From Alteromonas sp. RKMC-009 (lineage in GTDB: Bacteria > Pseudomonadota > Gammaproteobacteria > Enterobacterales > Alteromonadaceae): 64,000 bases of DNA. The notes under the pieces are model-generated. The model searched no databases. It had not been told where the DNA came from and was given only the letters and a program-made list of their open reading frames with translations. This document shows positions 8,849-17,979 of the stretch, piece by piece; position 1 is the stretch's first letter, and each line of letters begins with the position of its first letter. The stretch covers positions 4,464,001 to 4,528,000 of the forward strand of contig NZ_CP031010.1 of assembly GCF_003584565.2 (NCBI RefSeq). The letters are read 5' to 3'. The translations under genes were made by a program, and so were the position numbers.

Positions 8849-9904
8849 TTATTGCGTTGAAAAACCGTATTTTATGCGCGTTACATGGGCTTCCCCCGGC
8901 TCAACCCAGCCCAGAGGAAACGACGGCTGATTAGGCGTATCAGGAAATGCCTGCGGTTCCAGACACAGTGCACCGTCATCGGTAAACGTTGCAGTATCAC
9001 CGGATGCGCCACTCAATCCGTTGGCGCTGTAAAACTGAATGCCCGGCGTGTTAGTCCATACCGTCATCACACGGCCGCTGGTTTCATCGACAACCTGCGC
9101 TGCAGGCTCATCTTCATCCGCAGGAAAAGTATCGAGCACAAAATTATGGTCGTACCCGCTGCCCGCACGTATTTGCGCATCATCTGCGCCGATATCCTGA
9201 CCAACAGGTTTTAATTTCCTGAAATCAAAAGGTGTACCGCTGACTTCCTGTAATTCTCCGGTTGGCACAAATTCAGGTCCCACCGGGGTAAATCTGCCGG
9301 CATTAATCATCACTTTATGGGCAAGCACATCACCGCTTCCGGCCAGATTGAAGTAGCTGTGACTGGTAAGACTTAACGGCGATTTCGCCGTACTGTTAAC
9401 TGTCATCGTCAGCAGCACTTCGTTGTCGTTATTCAGCGCATAGACAGCTTCAATGTGCCGTGTGCCCGGAAAACCACCTTCCCCGTCAGCGCAATCCAGC
9501 GACAGGGTTAACGTAGCAACCGTATCATTACTGTCAGTGACCACCTGCCAGCACTTTTTGTTAATACCGGCGCTGGCGCTGTGTAAATTATTTGTGCCTG
9601 AATTCTGCTCCAGTTCGTACACCGTGTCGCCAATAGCAAAACGTCCGTTTGCAATGCGGTTAGCGTAAGGCCCGACGAGTGCCCCTAAAAAAGCGCCATC
9701 TTTAACGTAGTCGTCAATGCTTTCAAAACCGGCGACAACATTTGCGAAGTTACCGTCTCTGTCTGGCGCCAGAATAGCCGTGACAATGCCGCCATAGTTG
9801 GTGATCTTCACGGTCATTCCGTTGTCATTTGTCAGGGTAAACAAGCTGACGGGTTTGTCATTTACTTGTCCGAACGGGGCTTGAGTTATCTTTGGCAAAA
9901 TCAC
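8849..9904 (-). CDS. galM: Aldose 1-epimerase (galactose mutarotase)
   Basis: Interconverts beta- and alpha-galactose, supplying the alpha anomer that GalK uses; 351 residues, normal for the family. Seen: GPYANRIANGRF near 80-90, catalytic histidines in NNLHSA and SLTSHSYFNL, the substrate Asp in SGYDHNFVLD, and the catalytic Glu in LCLEPQAFPDTPN near the C-terminus. The frame opens with a GTG at 9904; a TTG two codons later (9898) is better spaced from the GAGA upstream and could be the true start. It is the first gene of the gal cluster and faces galR across 311 bp. Confidence 0.93.
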   Translation of the reverse strand: MILPKITQAPFGQVNDKPVSLFTLTNDNGMTVKITNYGGIVTAILAPDRDGNFANVVAGFESIDDYVKDGAFLGALVGPYANRIANGRFAIGDTVYELEQNSGTNNLHSASAGINKKCWQVVTDSNDTVATLTLSLDCADGEGGFPGTRHIEAVYALNNDNEVLLTMTVNSTAKSPLSLTSHSYFNLAGSGDVLAHKVMINAGRFTPVGPEFVPTGELQEVSGTPFDFRKLKPVGQDIGADDAQIRAGSGYDHNFVLDTFPADEDEPAAQVVDETSGRVMTVWTNTPGIQFYSANGLSGASGDTATFTDDGALCLEPQAFPDTPNQPSFPLGWVEPGEAHVTRIKYGFSTQ

Positions 9905-9970
9905 ATTCTCTGAAAATTGTTTCTGTAAGCCCTACTGTGCCTGAAATCCGGTCATTCACACAACGCTTAC

Positions 9971-9984
9971 GTTAAACATTAACA
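9971..9984. promoter_or_regulatory. Weak GalR-type box, galM side
   Basis: GTTAAACATTAACA matches about 10 of 14 positions of the idealised GGTAAACGTTTACC box. It is the weakest of the set and sits 67 bp upstream of galM. Confidence 0.3.
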
Positions 9985-10000
9985 CATACGCAACAAATAG

Positions 10001-10014
10001 GGTATACGTTTTCC
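10001..10014. promoter_or_regulatory. GalR-type operator in galM-galR intergenic region
   Basis: GGTATACGTTTTCC matches 12 of 14 positions of the idealised box. It is well placed to repress galM from the shared 311-bp control region. Confidence 0.5.
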
Positions 10015-10122
10015 CTCTTTTTGAAAAGGCTCTGTTAAAGGATTTTTGCCTTTGTGAAAGCATTCGTCAGGATTTTTTTAATGCAATCGGTTGAAATATT
10101 CATAAGATAGACGGCAAATAAA

Positions 10123-10136
10123 TGAAAACATTTACC
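10123..10136. promoter_or_regulatory. GalR-type box upstream of galR
   Basis: TGAAAACATTTACC matches 11 of 14 positions and lies 80 bp before galR, suggesting autoregulation or DNA looping with the 10001 box. The rest of the 9905-10215 region shows no gene. Confidence 0.4.
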
Positions 10137-10215
10137 CTTAATCCGGTGAGCTAAGCGTGATTTGGTAGAACAATTCCGCTGAGCAAACCTGTACAAGGGC
10201 CGCACTGGCTACACA

Positions 10216-11226
10216 ATGGCAACTATAAAAGATATCGCTACCGCCGCGGGCGTGTCGCTGGCAACTGTGTCACGGGTTATCAATAACGGCCCCAAAGTAG
10301 GCGACGCCACACGGGAACGTGTGAAAAAAATCATGGAAGAAATGGGCTACCGGCCGAATGCCAATGCCCGCGCACTGGTAACAAAGCGCAGTGCATCTTT
10401 GGGCGTTGTGATCCCCGAATTTCATGATCCCTTCTTCGCCACCCTGGCTCATGGTATTGAAACCGTTACCCGTAAACAGGAAGTCCAGATCCTGCTCAGT
10501 GCCGGTTCCATTGAGCAGTCGACAGAACGCAGGGCAATTGAAACTTTGCTGGAACACCGGGTTGAAGCCATGGTGGTGCACAGCAAAGCGTTACCGGACG
10601 AAGAGATTATTCAGTTTGCGTCTCAGATCCCGGGGTTCATGCTGATAAACCGGTATATTCCTGAAATCGCCAACCGCTGCGTCTGGCTGGATAACGAAGC
10701 CGGCGGGCAGATCATGGCTGAACACATGATAAAACAGGGTCATAGCAAACTGGCAGTAATTTCAAGCCGTTATCAAATTGCTGATCCCGCCATGCGCTTA
10801 CAGGGAATACGCAATGCGATGGCAGAATTCGGCCTTTCTGTTCCCGACAGTCATATTGAATATGGTACGCCGGATCAGGAAGGAGGCGAGCAGGCTGTGC
10901 AGAATTTGCTGGCAAGGGGGATCGAGTTTACCGGCATAATGGCCTACAACGACGCCATGGCTTCCGGCGCGATGTCTATGTTGCAGGATCACAACCTGGA
11001 GATTCCCGGGCAGGTGTCTGTGATCGGATATGATGACGTTCTGCTGGCAAAATACTGTCGCCCGAAACTTACCACTCTGCGCTACCCGATAGAAATGATG
11101 GCAGCCCGCGCCGCCGAACTGGCTTTGAGCTATGCCAGCGGGAATACAAAAACATCAGAAGACACTTATAAGTACACCCCGACTATTGTTAAACGGGAAT
11201 CAGTGGGACGCCCGCCTTCAAGGTAA
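10216..11226 (+). CDS. galR: LacI-family galactose repressor (GalR/GalS type)
   Basis: A 336-residue transcription repressor. The N-terminal helix-turn-helix MATIKDIATAAGVSLATVSR is nearly the E. coli GalR one, followed by the hinge YRPNANARAL and a periplasmic-binding-protein-like inducer domain. Long collinear similarity to E. coli GalR/GalS is clear (MLINRYIPEIANRC, GGEQAVQNLLARG, YNDAMASGAM, IGYDDVLLAKYCRPKLTT). It is divergent from galM and presumably responds to galactose. Likely targets are the CG-centred palindromes at 3337, 8790, 10001 and 10123. Confidence 0.92.
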   Translation: MATIKDIATAAGVSLATVSRVINNGPKVGDATRERVKKIMEEMGYRPNANARALVTKRSASLGVVIPEFHDPFFATLAHGIETVTRKQEVQILLSAGSIEQSTERRAIETLLEHRVEAMVVHSKALPDEEIIQFASQIPGFMLINRYIPEIANRCVWLDNEAGGQIMAEHMIKQGHSKLAVISSRYQIADPAMRLQGIRNAMAEFGLSVPDSHIEYGTPDQEGGEQAVQNLLARGIEFTGIMAYNDAMASGAMSMLQDHNLEIPGQVSVIGYDDVLLAKYCRPKLTTLRYPIEMMAARAAELALSYASGNTKTSEDTYKYTPTIVKRESVGRPPSR

Positions 11227-11386
11227 AGATCAGTCAAGATAGGTAAAGTCGCTCGAAAGCTGCCGAAAAGGGTGAAATGATAACTCCGACAGTCACCGGA
11301 TTGTGGCTGTCAGGGAAAACCTGAAGCCCTGTAACCCCATTACCAGCGTTTTCATGGTTTCCTGCTCTCTTTTGCGAGAATACCTC

Positions 11387-11409
11387 GGGCGCTTCATGCG
11401 CCCTTTTTT
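11387..11409 (+). terminator. Rho-independent terminator after galR
   Basis: GGGCGC - TTCAT - GCGCCC followed by six T. It lies 160 bp past galR and 78 bp before the RDD gene. Confidence 0.85.
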
Positions 11410-11486
11410 GTGGGCTTTTTGTTTTTTCTCCGATTCCCTGACATTATGTGCTCCTGGCATCACGCGGGAAAACATCAGGAGCATTC

Positions 11487-11969
11487 ATGGCAGAATTTGA
11501 GGAAGTCACACAGGCAGCAACAGAAGAACGTCTGGCATCACGGGGAGAAAGGTTTGCTGCGGCTGTCATTGATATAGTGATTTCGATACTCGCATCCCTT
11601 CCGTTTTTCTTCTACACAGGCCTTGAAGCCCTCGAAAACCCCGATATGACATTAGTGGTCACCGGCCTTGTTTACAGCATTCTGATTTATATCGTGATTA
11701 ACGGATATCTGTTGTTTCATTTCGGTCAAACGGTAGGAAAGCGTTTTTTGAATATCCGGATAGAAGATTTACAGGACCGTCAGGCTGGTTTAGGCCGTAT
11801 TCTGCTGATGCGGTTCCTGCCGGTTCAGGTTGTCACCAACATACCTTTTATTGGCGGCATACTTGGCCTTATCAACATTGCATTTATCTTCAGGAAAGAC
11901 CATCGCTGTGTTCATGATCATATTGCCGGCACCCGTGTATGCCGTGTACCGGATGAACTCAGGGTTTAA
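11487..11969 (+). CDS. RDD family membrane protein
   Basis: A small inner-membrane protein of about 160 residues. The RDD signature is visible near the start (ASRGERFAAAVIDIVIS), then two or three further hydrophobic stretches (SILIYIVINGYLLFHF, NIPFIGGILGLINIAFIF) and the family-typical GQTVGKRFLNIRI and HDHIAGTRV near the end. I chose ATG 11487, since AGGAG precedes it at the right distance; an upstream in-frame ATG lacks this. Function in this family is mostly unknown. It stands alone between a terminator and the SLC13 gene. Confidence 0.85.
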   Translation: MAEFEEVTQAATEERLASRGERFAAAVIDIVISILASLPFFFYTGLEALENPDMTLVVTGLVYSILIYIVINGYLLFHFGQTVGKRFLNIRIEDLQDRQAGLGRILLMRFLPVQVVTNIPFIGGILGLINIAFIFRKDHRCVHDHIAGTRVCRVPDELRV

Positions 11970-12054
11970 TTGATCCTGCGCATATCAGGGTCTGTTCAGA
12001 CAGGCACAGGCAGAGTAAGCTGAGAATTCTTTCATTCTCACACGGAATAAGCCT

Positions 12055-13905
12055 GTGTTTGCACTGGACGCATCCCTTCATGCCTGGTTTGTATTCGGAC
12101 TGATAGCCCTGGCTGCAGCAGCCATGCTCAGCAATAAAGTGCGCTACGATTTTATTGCCATCGGAGTCATTTCAGCCCTTACCCTCAGTGGCATCATGTC
12201 TGCCCGCGAGGCGGTATCCGGCTTTGGCAACAGCGTGGTTGTACTGATTGCCGGTCTGCTGGTCATCGGTGAAATGCTGGATAAAACCGGCGTAGCCAGT
12301 ATCACTGGCGACATCATTCAGTCTGCCGGCAAGAAGAGCAAACACGGCCTGCTGGCCATTATTATGCTTGCCAGCGCCTTTCTGAGTGCCATCATGAGCT
12401 CTACTGCGGTGGTGGCGATTTTCATCCCTGTCATTCTCGGTATCGCAAAACGCAATCAGCTGCCTGCGTCGTCACTGTTGCTTCCCATGTCATTCGCCGC
12501 ACTGGTGTCTGGAATGCTCACACTGATTGCCACGCCGCCAAATCTGGTGATCAGCGCGAGACTCAGTGAGTCCGGCTACGCGCCCTTAGGTTTCTTTTCA
12601 TTCTCGTTACCCGGCCTGCTCATTCTTGCTGCCACCATTTTTTTTGTTGTCTTTGCAGGCCGTAAATTACTGCCACAGAACGATGCTGCGCAGGTTCCGG
12701 ATATCTATCACCGGAAACTGGCGCATCTGATGGAAGATTACTGCAGCGACCGCGAGATCACTGATGTGATGATAAGCGCCAAAAGCGCACTGAACGGCGT
12801 GACTGTCGGGATGAGCGGACTCTATACCGGTTACGGCATCCGCATTATCGGCATTGCCCGCCATCAAAACGGACAACATCAGTATTTCACAGCGCCCCAC
12901 GCCGGTTTTGTGCTATCGGAAAAAGATATTCTTCATCTTTCAGGCGCTCCTGAGCAACTTCACATGGCCTGTACTTCACTTCAGCTACAACCGGTAACAC
13001 TGTCGGCAACGCAGAAACAACAGGAAAACTGGGAGCTTGGTGCAACAGCAGTGCTTATTCACCCGAATTCCCGGCTGGCAGGGAAAACAATTAAGGATGT
13101 GCGGTTCCGCGACCGCTATCATCTGGATGTCATTGGCCTTCGCCGCAATCAGCAAGCCATACCTGCTGCAGAAGATGTGCGGCTGGTCCCGTCTGACAGC
13201 CTGCTGGTGACCGGCGCCTGGAAAAACATTAAAGCGTTGGAAGATCAGAACCACGACTTCGTTGTCCTTGAACGGGCATCAGAAGGAGATGACGTTGCAC
13301 CCGCTTATAAAAAAATGCCGCTGGCACTCACTATTGTTGCCGCGATGGTGTTGATTTCGCTGTTCGATGTCATGCCACTGGTCATCGCCGTTCTGATGCT
13401 GGTAGCGGTGGCAGTAACAGGGCGGTGCTTATCTGCTGAAGAGGCTTACAGGGCGATACACTGGCAGTCTCTGGTGCTGATTGCCGGCATGCTTCCCCTT
13501 GCCACAGCCCTGGATACCAGCGGCGGAACGAAAATGATTGTCGATATGTTGATGACACTGGCGGGAGGAAAAGATCCGCAAGTACTGCTGGTGATGCTAT
13601 TTTTTATCACCGTGGTACTTACCAACTTTCTTTCTAATACCGCATCAGCGGTACTGATGGCCCCGATTGCCATTACTGCTGCAGAACAGGCAGGAGTATC
13701 TCCCTATCCGCTGGCAGTGACGGTATTGTTTGCTGCCTCTGCGGCATTTCTAACCCCTGTGGCCTCCCCGGTGGTCACGCTTGTGGTTGAGCCGGGCCGT
13801 TACCGTTTTATCGATTTCATTAAGCTGGGCACACCGCTTCTTCTGATAGTTTTCGCAGTCACATACTGGTTTGTCCCTCTGGTGTTTCCCTGGCAGGGTA
13901 ACTGA
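12055..13905 (+). CDS. SLC13/DASS-type anion transporter with TrkA_C domains
   Basis: A 616-residue inner-membrane transporter. Two hydrophobic halves (about 5-205 and 425-615) flank a soluble middle (about 210-410) that looks like two TrkA_C (RCK_C) domains, the second with GATAVLIHPNSRLAGKTIKD. The first half has MSSTAVVAIFIPV and ATPPNLVIS and the second has LSNTASAVLMAPI and LTPVASPVV, the paired SNT/ATP motifs of sodium-coupled divalent-anion transporters. The substrate (sulfate, dicarboxylate or other) cannot be read from sequence. The start is GTG at 12055 with only a weak GGA ribosome site. Confidence 0.85.
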   Translation: MFALDASLHAWFVFGLIALAAAAMLSNKVRYDFIAIGVISALTLSGIMSAREAVSGFGNSVVVLIAGLLVIGEMLDKTGVASITGDIIQSAGKKSKHGLLAIIMLASAFLSAIMSSTAVVAIFIPVILGIAKRNQLPASSLLLPMSFAALVSGMLTLIATPPNLVISARLSESGYAPLGFFSFSLPGLLILAATIFFVVFAGRKLLPQNDAAQVPDIYHRKLAHLMEDYCSDREITDVMISAKSALNGVTVGMSGLYTGYGIRIIGIARHQNGQHQYFTAPHAGFVLSEKDILHLSGAPEQLHMACTSLQLQPVTLSATQKQQENWELGATAVLIHPNSRLAGKTIKDVRFRDRYHLDVIGLRRNQQAIPAAEDVRLVPSDSLLVTGAWKNIKALEDQNHDFVVLERASEGDDVAPAYKKMPLALTIVAAMVLISLFDVMPLVIAVLMLVAVAVTGRCLSAEEAYRAIHWQSLVLIAGMLPLATALDTSGGTKMIVDMLMTLAGGKDPQVLLVMLFFITVVLTNFLSNTASAVLMAPIAITAAEQAGVSPYPLAVTVLFAASAAFLTPVASPVVTLVVEPGRYRFIDFIKLGTPLLLIVFAVTYWFVPLVFPWQGN

Positions 13906-14013
13906 GCCCTTTAATCCTTTGCATTGCCGTAACGGTCGTAAATGCCGTGAATTGCGAACACAACAGGCGTTAAAGTAGGGTTCTCAACCCGCTTCCGCTA
14001 AACAGGAACAACA

Positions 14014-15408
14014 ATGAAAAATAAAACCCTGCTGGCACTGCTAACCGGTGCCTGTTTCGCGCTTCCTCTGCAAAGTCAGGCAGTCACTGACGATCAGAAA
14101 GTCATTCTGGATTTATTACAAACCAATGCAAGACAGGACAATCTGTCTTATCAGATCATCGAATCTCTGACCACAGAAGTCGGCCCCAGACTGGCCGGGA
14201 CACCCGGTTCTGAAAAGGCTGTCGTGTGGGCTCAGGACACCATGAAGCGCCTGGGTTTCGATAAAGTATGGATTGAAGAAAGCAAGGTTCCCCTGTGGAC
14301 CCGCGGCGATTTAACCGCGTCAATTTCAGCCCCCTACCCCCATAAAGTCACAGCGCTGGCACTTGGCGGCAGTGTGGGAACAGACGGTAAACCCCTTGAA
14401 GCTGAAGTTGTCCGGTTTGCTACGCTGGACGCACTGAAAGCCGCCAAGCCCGGTTCTCTTGACGGCAAAATAGCCTATGTAGCTTACCGCATGGAACGCC
14501 ACAAAGACGGACACGGCTACGGTAAAGCCGTTGGTGCCAGAGTAGCCGGTGCATCTATTGCAGCTGAAAAAGGCGCTGTAGCATTTCTGTTACGCTCGGT
14601 GGGCACCGATGACAACCGACTGGCTCACACCGGGGTGATGCAATACGAAGAAAACATTAAACGCATTCCTGCTGTGGCGATTTCAAATCCCGACGCAGAT
14701 TTACTGGATAATATGCTGACCCGTGATGAGCCGGTCATGTTTTCCCTCAATACGTCTGCCAGCGGGCCTACGGGCCGCGTAGCGACCATCGCCAATGTTA
14801 TCGGCGATGTGACCGGCAGTGAACACCCTGAAGAAGTTGTCACGCTGGGTGCGCACCTGGACAGCTGGGATGTGGGCACCGGCGCCATTGATGACGGTAT
14901 CGGCATTGGCATTACGCTGGCGACAGGCCATTACATTGCTGAATTACCACAGCGTCCGGCCCGCACTGTACGGGTAATTCTGTTTGCTGCTGAAGAAATC
15001 GGACTCTACGGAGCTAAAGATTATGTTGTGCAGCATAAGAATGATATGGATAAGCACGTCATTGGCGCAGAGTGGGATTTTGGTAACGGCGCTATTTACG
15101 AACTGACTCCGGGCGTGGGCACACAGGCACTGTCTGAAGTGCGTGACTTTGCTGAATACCTTGCACCTTACGGTGTGGGAATGTCAGACAAAAACGACGC
15201 TAAGGGCCAGTCGGACATGAGCGCACTGGGCGAAGCCGGTCAGCCGGCGATTAACTTCTCTCCGGACGGCAGTGATTATTTCGACTACCACCACACTGAG
15301 AACGATACGCTGGATAAAGTTGAGCCGGAAGCACTGAAGGTAAATACCGGGATCTTCAGCGCCTTCGCATTCTGGGCTGCAACCTCAGAAACCAACTTCA
15401 GAAAATAG
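14014..15408 (+). CDS. M28 family zinc aminopeptidase, secreted
   Basis: A 464-residue exported metallopeptidase. The signal peptide ends near residue 23 (LQSQA). A PA-type insert lies around 110-250. The M28 zinc-ligand series is visible: H and D in GAHLDSWDVGTGAIDDG, the Glu pair in FAAEEIGLYGAKDYV, an Asp in IGAEWDFGNG and a final His in YFDYHHTENDTLDKV. This fits a di-zinc exopeptidase of the periplasm or cell surface that releases amino acids from peptides. It is a single gene ending at a bidirectional hairpin. Confidence 0.92.
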   Translation: MKNKTLLALLTGACFALPLQSQAVTDDQKVILDLLQTNARQDNLSYQIIESLTTEVGPRLAGTPGSEKAVVWAQDTMKRLGFDKVWIEESKVPLWTRGDLTASISAPYPHKVTALALGGSVGTDGKPLEAEVVRFATLDALKAAKPGSLDGKIAYVAYRMERHKDGHGYGKAVGARVAGASIAAEKGAVAFLLRSVGTDDNRLAHTGVMQYEENIKRIPAVAISNPDADLLDNMLTRDEPVMFSLNTSASGPTGRVATIANVIGDVTGSEHPEEVVTLGAHLDSWDVGTGAIDDGIGIGITLATGHYIAELPQRPARTVRVILFAAEEIGLYGAKDYVVQHKNDMDKHVIGAEWDFGNGAIYELTPGVGTQALSEVRDFAEYLAPYGVGMSDKNDAKGQSDMSALGEAGQPAINFSPDGSDYFDYHHTENDTLDKVEPEALKVNTGIFSAFAFWAATSETNFRK

Positions 15409-15420
15409 CCTGAAACGAAA

Positions 15421-15441
15421 AAGAGCGGCCATGCCGCTCTT
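15421..15441. terminator. Bidirectional terminator
   Basis: A 9-bp stem AAGAGCGGC / GCCGCTCTT with a CAT loop, A-rich on one side and T-rich on the other. It separates the convergent M28 peptidase and lipoprotein hydrolase genes. Confidence 0.9.
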
Positions 15442-15464
15442 TTGCCTGTTGCGCCGCGTAGTCT

Positions 15465-16334
15465 TTATCTGCCGGACTTCAGCGAGCGCACGAACATCCG
15501 GTACTGCCCTTTCACATCGGGATATGTCATAGACTTGTTGTGCTTACCGCCCGGTACAACGTAAATCCACTTATCCATGCTGGGTGACACTTCATACAAC
15601 TCCCGGCTGAACGTGATCGGCGTAGTACGGTCTTTGTCTCCTACCACCAGGAAAAGCGGCTTATCAAACTGACGGATAAAATCATCGTTTTCGATAATCG
15701 CCAGTTCCGGAGACACTTTCAGAAAGGTGAATGTTTTAGTCCAGTCCGGCACCATGTTCTGCACAACATCATTCACTTTGTTAATTGCACTATCGAGCAC
15801 CAGACCGTCGATGTCCCGCTTCACCGCTACATAGCTGGCGAAAATGGTCCCCATGGAAATGCCGTGTACCACCGTGGGTAAATCATTGGCGAACACTTCT
15901 TTAGCGTAATCGTAAACCAGCAGAGAATCCCGTTTGAGATTGTACATTCTTGCTCTTTTGGCCTTATCGCTGGCCCCCGTGCCCTGATAATCTACCCACA
16001 ACACATTCGCCGGCAGCTTTCCAAACTCGTGCAACAGCGCTGAATTTTTACTGATGGTCATGCCATTGTCAGCAAACAATACAACGTTGACGATAGGGTC
16101 CGGATACGCCACAGCCACACCTTTAAGTGTCAACTCTTCACCATTCACGATTTCTACCGTAGTAATGGTCATCGCCGCTTCATCTTTATTCACAGCCTGA
16201 CTCAGTGCAGTGGTATCAAGGCCGGACGCGGACGCATCCTGATGCAGGAAACTGGAGGAACTGACATCAATAGCACAGCCCGAAAGCTGAAAAACACATG
16301 CCAGCAAAAGAAAATTACGAACCAATCTGAACAC
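15465..16334 (-). CDS. Alpha/beta-hydrolase lipoprotein
   Basis: A 289-residue lipoprotein. The N-terminus carries a lipobox (QLSGC, Cys20). The hydrolase fold shows the nucleophile elbow HGISMGTIFAS (Ser in G-I-S-M-G), the acid in LFLVVGDKDRTTPI, and the His in VPGGKHNKS. It resembles family members with a serine-hydrolase-type peptidase or esterase fold; the substrate is unknown. It lies 129 bp downstream of the yajR-like gene on the same strand, with a hairpin between them, so it may be a separate unit. Confidence 0.8.
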   Translation of the reverse strand: MFRLVRNFLLLACVFQLSGCAIDVSSSSFLHQDASASGLDTTALSQAVNKDEAAMTITTVEIVNGEELTLKGVAVAYPDPIVNVVLFADNGMTISKNSALLHEFGKLPANVLWVDYQGTGASDKAKRARMYNLKRDSLLVYDYAKEVFANDLPTVVHGISMGTIFASYVAVKRDIDGLVLDSAINKVNDVVQNMVPDWTKTFTFLKVSPELAIIENDDFIRQFDKPLFLVVGDKDRTTPITFSRELYEVSPSMDKWIYVVPGGKHNKSMTYPDVKGQYRMFVRSLKSGR

Positions 16335-16391
16335 TTAACTCTACGCTCATTTAACTATCAGGGACATTACAGCAGAATACATTACAGTAAT

Positions 16392-16433
16392 CCGTTGCCG
16401 CCGCATAGTAATCAGGATACGGCAGCAACGGAA
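16392..16433 (-). terminator. Possible hairpin between yajR and lipoprotein hydrolase
   Basis: An 8-bp stem TCCGTTGC / GCAACGGA extended by an inner GCCG / CGGC. No T tract follows, so it may be an attenuating or stabilising structure rather than a terminator. Confidence 0.35.
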
Positions 16434-16463
16434 ATCAGGATGAATACCGGAACACCTGAAACA

Positions 16464-17807
16464 TCAGGCGTATTTTGCCAGCAGCGCCCGCGCGGCCGAC
16501 GTATCAAATGCTTTGGTGATTTTCAGATAAACTGCACTTTCCTCACGGGAAGCCACCACTTCATGGACACCTTCCAGTTTATGCAGTTCAGTTTCCAGTA
16601 CCGCAGGATCAACTTTATCGAATGATACCTGCATGGAAAGCCGCTTCAGCTTCATCACTTCTTTCAGGCCAAACAATATGACCATCCAGACACATGCACC
16701 AATAGCGCCTGCGAGGTAGGCGGTTTTAGGTGTCCAGATGTCAGTCACAACGCCGGACAAGACACCGCCCAGAAACGCCCCGAAGAACTGAAAGCTGGCA
16801 TAAATGCCCATTGCACTGCCCTTTTGACCGGCCGGAGCAATAGTAGAGACCAGTGCCGGCAGGCTGGCTTCCAGATAATTAAACCCGGTAAAAAACAGGA
16901 TGACTGCGGCAAACACGACCCACATGTGGTGGTCCTGCATATTCAGCATCAGAAAAGCGGTCATCATCAACGCTGCAGCGGTAATCACCACGGATTTCGG
17001 CGTTTGTCCCCGGCTGATCCCCATCAGCACTATCAGACCGATAATCGACACGGCTAATACCGGTAAATAAATCGTCCAGTGGCTCTCCAGTGTCATATCA
17101 AACTGAGTCAGAGTAATGGGCAATTGAACAAACAACAGGGTTATCATCATATGTAACGCCATCACGCTGATATTCAGTCGCCAGAGCTGGGGTGAAACAA
17201 ACAGAGATTTGATTTCAGACACATGCGGAAGGGTATCTCCGCTGGCGCTGATACTGACATCAGGCACCACCCATTTGACCAGCGGCATACAACAAATAGC
17301 AAGCACACCGGTGACACCAAATACGCCGGACAGTCCCCAGTTCTGGGCAATTAAGGGACCGACCAGTACCGCGAGATAGAATGAGAAGCCAATGGCAATG
17401 CCAATGACAGCCATGACTTTGGCACGCTGGGTTTCCCGGCTCACGTCAGTGGCCAGCGCCATAATTGCACCGGCAATAGCACCCGCCCCCTGCAAGATGC
17501 GTCCTGCAATCATCATCACCATGCTGTCGGCTGATGCGGCAATAAAAGAGCCGGCAGCAAAAATACACAGTCCGAGCAGAATAACCGGTTTGCGGCCCCA
17601 ACGGTCTGACATCATGCCCATGGGAATTTGCAGCGCTGCCTGAGTCAGTCCGTAACCACCTATCGCCAGACCCACCAGCAAAGGTGAATAATCAGGGTAA
17701 TCCATCGCCGCCACGGCCAGCACGGGCATGACCATAAACAGCCCCATCATGCGCAATACATATACCAGCGCCAGTGCTAATGCGGCGCGAACTTCAAGTG
17801 CGTTCAA
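16464..17807 (-). CDS. yajR: MFS exporter with C-terminal YAM domain (YajR)
   Basis: A 12-segment major-facilitator exporter of about 447 residues. Motif A is seen in the 2-3 loop (LSDRWGRKP-like MMSDRWGRKPVI) and antiporter motif C near GAIAGAIMAL. The last 70 residues form a soluble ferredoxin-like domain (LEGVHEVVASREESAVYLKI), which matches the YAM domain that marks E. coli YajR. I propose a TTG start at 17807, giving MNALEVRAALALALVYVLRM with GGGA 8 bases upstream. The frame remains open to 17900 but the extra residues look non-homologous and cysteine/arginine-rich. Divergent from uvrA. Confidence 0.85.
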   Translation of the reverse strand: MNALEVRAALALALVYVLRMMGLFMVMPVLAVAAMDYPDYSPLLVGLAIGGYGLTQAALQIPMGMMSDRWGRKPVILLGLCIFAAGSFIAASADSMVMMIAGRILQGAGAIAGAIMALATDVSRETQRAKVMAVIGIAIGFSFYLAVLVGPLIAQNWGLSGVFGVTGVLAICCMPLVKWVVPDVSISASGDTLPHVSEIKSLFVSPQLWRLNISVMALHMMITLLFVQLPITLTQFDMTLESHWTIYLPVLAVSIIGLIVLMGISRGQTPKSVVITAAALMMTAFLMLNMQDHHMWVVFAAVILFFTGFNYLEASLPALVSTIAPAGQKGSAMGIYASFQFFGAFLGGVLSGVVTDIWTPKTAYLAGAIGACVWMVILFGLKEVMKLKRLSMQVSFDKVDPAVLETELHKLEGVHEVVASREESAVYLKITKAFDTSAARALLAKYA

Positions 17808-17979
17808 GTGTGTTCCCGTGCTTCTCTTTCTCAGGCCGCGAAGTGTAACACAAATCCAACATTCGCCCAGTGTCTGATAATGCTCCGGGTGTGATCCCAC
17901 TAATAACTTAAACGTAGTTAATGATTAATTTTCGTGCCCGTTGTGGCATACTTTCTCTTTTGGCAATTCTCAGGCTTCA

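Noticed and set aside
17850..17979. LexA (SOS) box upstream of uvrA
   Set aside because: No CTGT-N8-ACAG-like site was found, though E. coli uvrA has one.
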